From contig JAOBJR010000083.1 of assembly GCA_025728395.1 (NCBI GenBank), positions 1 through 8,561 of the forward strand: a stretch of 8,561 nucleotides of DNA. Reading direction: 5' to 3'. Numbering within the stretch: position 1 is the first letter of the stretch; each line of letters starts with the position of its first letter. Under the pieces are notes generated by a model. That model did no database searches and was not told the origin of the DNA. It was given only the letters and a program-made list of their open reading frames with translations. Made by a program: the position numbers and the translations under genes. Shown here one piece after another: positions 7,110-8,561 of the stretch. Origin of the DNA: Candidatus Lightella neohaematopini. GTDB lineage: Bacteria > Pseudomonadota > Gammaproteobacteria > Enterobacterales > Enterobacteriaceae.

Positions 7110-7850
7110 ATGAGTTTCATAGTTATTATTCCTGCTAGATTAAATTCTAGTAGATTACCTAAAAAACCATTAATTACTATTAATGGTATACCGATGATAA
7201 TTCATGTAATGCGTAATGCACTAAATTCATATGCAAGCAAGGTAATAGTAGCAACTGATCACGATAGTATTGCTAAGGTAGTAAAAGATTTTGGCGGGGA
7301 AGTATATATTACTAATAATAATCATAACTCAGGAACAGAACGTATATCTGAAGTAGTTAAATATTATAAATTATTAGATAATCAAATTATTGTTAATGTT
7401 CAAGGAGATGAACCACTAATATCATCTACATTAATTAATCAAATTGCTAATACATTACCAAATAAAAATCATAATATGTCAACTATAGCAATACCAATAC
7501 ATGATATACAAGAAATAACAGATCCAAATATAGTAAAATTAATTATTAATAAATATAATTATGCTATATACTTTACTCGTACTATTAAAAATAGTATTTA
7601 TATTAAAGATATAGTATTAAAGCATATTGGTATATATGCTTATAGTGTATCTTTTATTAAAGATTACAAAAATTTTCATAGTCCAATAGAACATATTGAA
7701 AATCTAGAACAATTAAGAGTATTATGGTATGGAGAAAAAATCTATACACTAGTAATAGATACATCAACACCAATAATCGGAGTTGATACATTAAAATCTT
7801 TAAATCAAGTACGATTTTTAATGAAAAAAATAACTAAATTTAAAAGTTGA
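7110..7850 (+). CDS. kdsB: 3-deoxy-manno-octulosonate cytidylyltransferase (CMP-Kdo synthetase)
   Basis: KdsB activates Kdo with CTP to CMP-Kdo, the donor for the Kdo transferase that acts on lipid IVA in the cytoplasm. The protein has 246 residues (248 in E. coli). It opens with MSFIVIIPARLNSSRLPKKPL, matching E. coli [21 protein letters not shown], which fixes the start and shows the nucleotide-binding Arg10, Arg15 and Lys19. Other motifs are VATDH (47-51), SGTER (74-78), VQGDEP (97-102) with metal-ligand Asp100, HIGIY (172-176), LEQLRVLWYGEKI (199-211) and GVDT (224-227) with the second metal Asp. The region YFTRTIKNSIYIKDIVLKHI is about nine residues shorter than in E. coli and lacks the usual IPW after the conserved Arg157. 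The C-terminus is about seven residues longer than in E. coli, running into the end of the opposed asnS. An AAGGA lies 15 bases before ATG, rather far for a Shine-Dalgarno. Core residues are intact, so it is probably functional. Confidence 0.97.
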   Translation: MSFIVIIPARLNSSRLPKKPLITINGIPMIIHVMRNALNSYASKVIVATDHDSIAKVVKDFGGEVYITNNNHNSGTERISEVVKYYKLLDNQIIVNVQGDEPLISSTLINQIANTLPNKNHNMSTIAIPIHDIQEITDPNIVKLIINKYNYAIYFTRTIKNSIYIKDIVLKHIGIYAYSVSFIKDYKNFHSPIEHIENLEQLRVLWYGEKIYTLVIDTSTPIIGVDTLKSLNQVRFLMKKITKFKS

Positions 7851-8561
7851 TATCATCATATATTTCTCTAGGAAATGGTATTACATCACGAATATTATAC
7901 ATACCAGTAATATATAAAATTAATCTTTCTATACCAATACCAAAACCAGAATGTGGAACAGTACCATATTTACGTAAATCTCTATACCACCAATAATTCT
8001 TAATAGAAAGATTCTTTTCTTTTAAACAAATATCTAATTTATTTAGACGTTCCTCTCGTTGTGATCCGCCAACAATCTCACCTACATCTTGAGCAATTAC
8101 ATCCATTGCAGCTACTGTTTTATTATCAGTATTAACACGCATATAAAATGCTTTTATATTTTTTGGATAGTCTGTTATAACAACAATATTTTTAAAATAT
8201 TCATTAGTTAGATAATTCTCATGTTCTAAAGAAAAATCGTAGCCCCAAACTATTTGTTTATTAAATTTATTTTTGTATTTTTCTAATATTTTTACTGCTT
8301 CATCATAACTAATATGCACAAATCCATTTTTAATAAAATTATTTAAACGTCTAATTAAATTTTTATTATTATACTTAACACAAAATTCTATATCTTGAAT
8401 TCTTTCATCTAATACATACTTAAATATATATTTTAACATATCTTCTGTCACATCAATAATATTTTTAAGATTAGCAAATGCTATTTCTAATTCTACCATC
8501 CAAAACTCTGCTAGATGTCTACTAGTATTAGATTTTTCTGCTCTAAATACTGGTCCAAAAG
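7840..8561 (-). CDS. asnS: Asparaginyl-tRNA synthetase, C-terminal half (5' end outside window)
   Basis: This minus-strand frame enters from the right edge and stops at TAA (7842-7840). It gives 239 complete residues of a class II synthetase that has 466 in E. coli and charges tRNA-Asn in the cytoplasm. An ATG at 8499 is internal: the codons before it read FGPVFRAEKSNTSRHLAEFW, matching the E. coli motif 2 region FRAENSNTSRHLAEFW, so the frame continues out of the window. Also visible are MVELEIAF (E. coli MVEPEVAF), IKAFYMRVN, VGEIVGGSQREER, YWWYRDLRKYGTVPHSGFG and motif 3 GFGIGIER (encoded at 7947-7924) with the ATP-binding Arg, then RDVIPFPR. The N-terminal OB-fold anticodon domain is outside the window. 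In E. coli asnS lies roughly 20 kb from kdsB with muk genes, aspC and ompF between; their absence here points to large deletions. Its last 11 bases overlap kdsB tail to tail. Confidence 0.97.
   Translation of the reverse strand, partial: FGPVFRAEKSNTSRHLAEFWMVELEIAFANLKNIIDVTEDMLKYIFKYVLDERIQDIEFCVKYNNKNLIRRLNNFIKNGFVHISYDEAVKILEKYKNKFNKQIVWGYDFSLEHENYLTNEYFKNIVVITDYPKNIKAFYMRVNTDNKTVAAMDVIAQDVGEIVGGSQREERLNKLDICLKEKNLSIKNYWWYRDLRKYGTVPHSGFGIGIERLILYITGMYNIRDVIPFPREIYDDINF

Overview
The window reads as a piece of the chromosome of a strongly genome-reduced, very AT-rich gammaproteobacterium, most likely an Enterobacterales-type obligate intracellular symbiont (probably of an insect). The reasons are: coding sequence saturated with A/T-ending codons and Lys/Asn/Ile-rich proteins; clear full-length similarity, from memory of the Escherichia coli proteins, for every gene; and a gene order that is the E. 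coli aroA-rpsA-msbA-lpxK-ycaR-kdsB block with intervening genes removed. TGG is used for Trp and TGA ends kdsB, so the standard bacterial code applies. The species cannot be fixed from this window.

Layout: positions 1-750 hold the 3' end of glyS (glycyl-tRNA synthetase beta subunit), followed after one base by aroA (752-2038, EPSP synthase). A 280-bp gap without a gene contains, in its last ~90 bases, a probable structured leader for rpsA (2319-3986, ribosomal protein S1). A 175-bp spacer follows, where E. coli has ihfB and ycaI. Then comes a tight same-strand cluster for outer-membrane lipopolysaccharide: msbA (4162-5907), lpxK (5918-6907), the small zinc-ribbon gene ycaR (6938-7102) and kdsB (7110-7850). 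The window ends with the 3' half of asnS (asparaginyl-tRNA synthetase) on the minus strand, converging on kdsB and overlapping its end by 11 bases.

Functionally, the genes cover aromatic biosynthesis (aroA), translation (glyS, rpsA, asnS) and lipid A/Kdo assembly and export (lpxK phosphorylates the lipid A precursor, kdsB activates Kdo for its transfer, msbA flips the lipid A-core). Retention of three LPS genes suggests that this cell still builds an LPS-bearing outer membrane.

I see no mobile element, CRISPR array, prophage, toxin or unknown gene cluster, and no evidence for a previously undescribed system. The points worth a second look are the GGA-loop hairpin leader of rpsA, substitutions in two normally strongly conserved motifs of AroA, a shortened loop in KdsB, the kdsB/asnS tail overlap, and the survival of ycaR.
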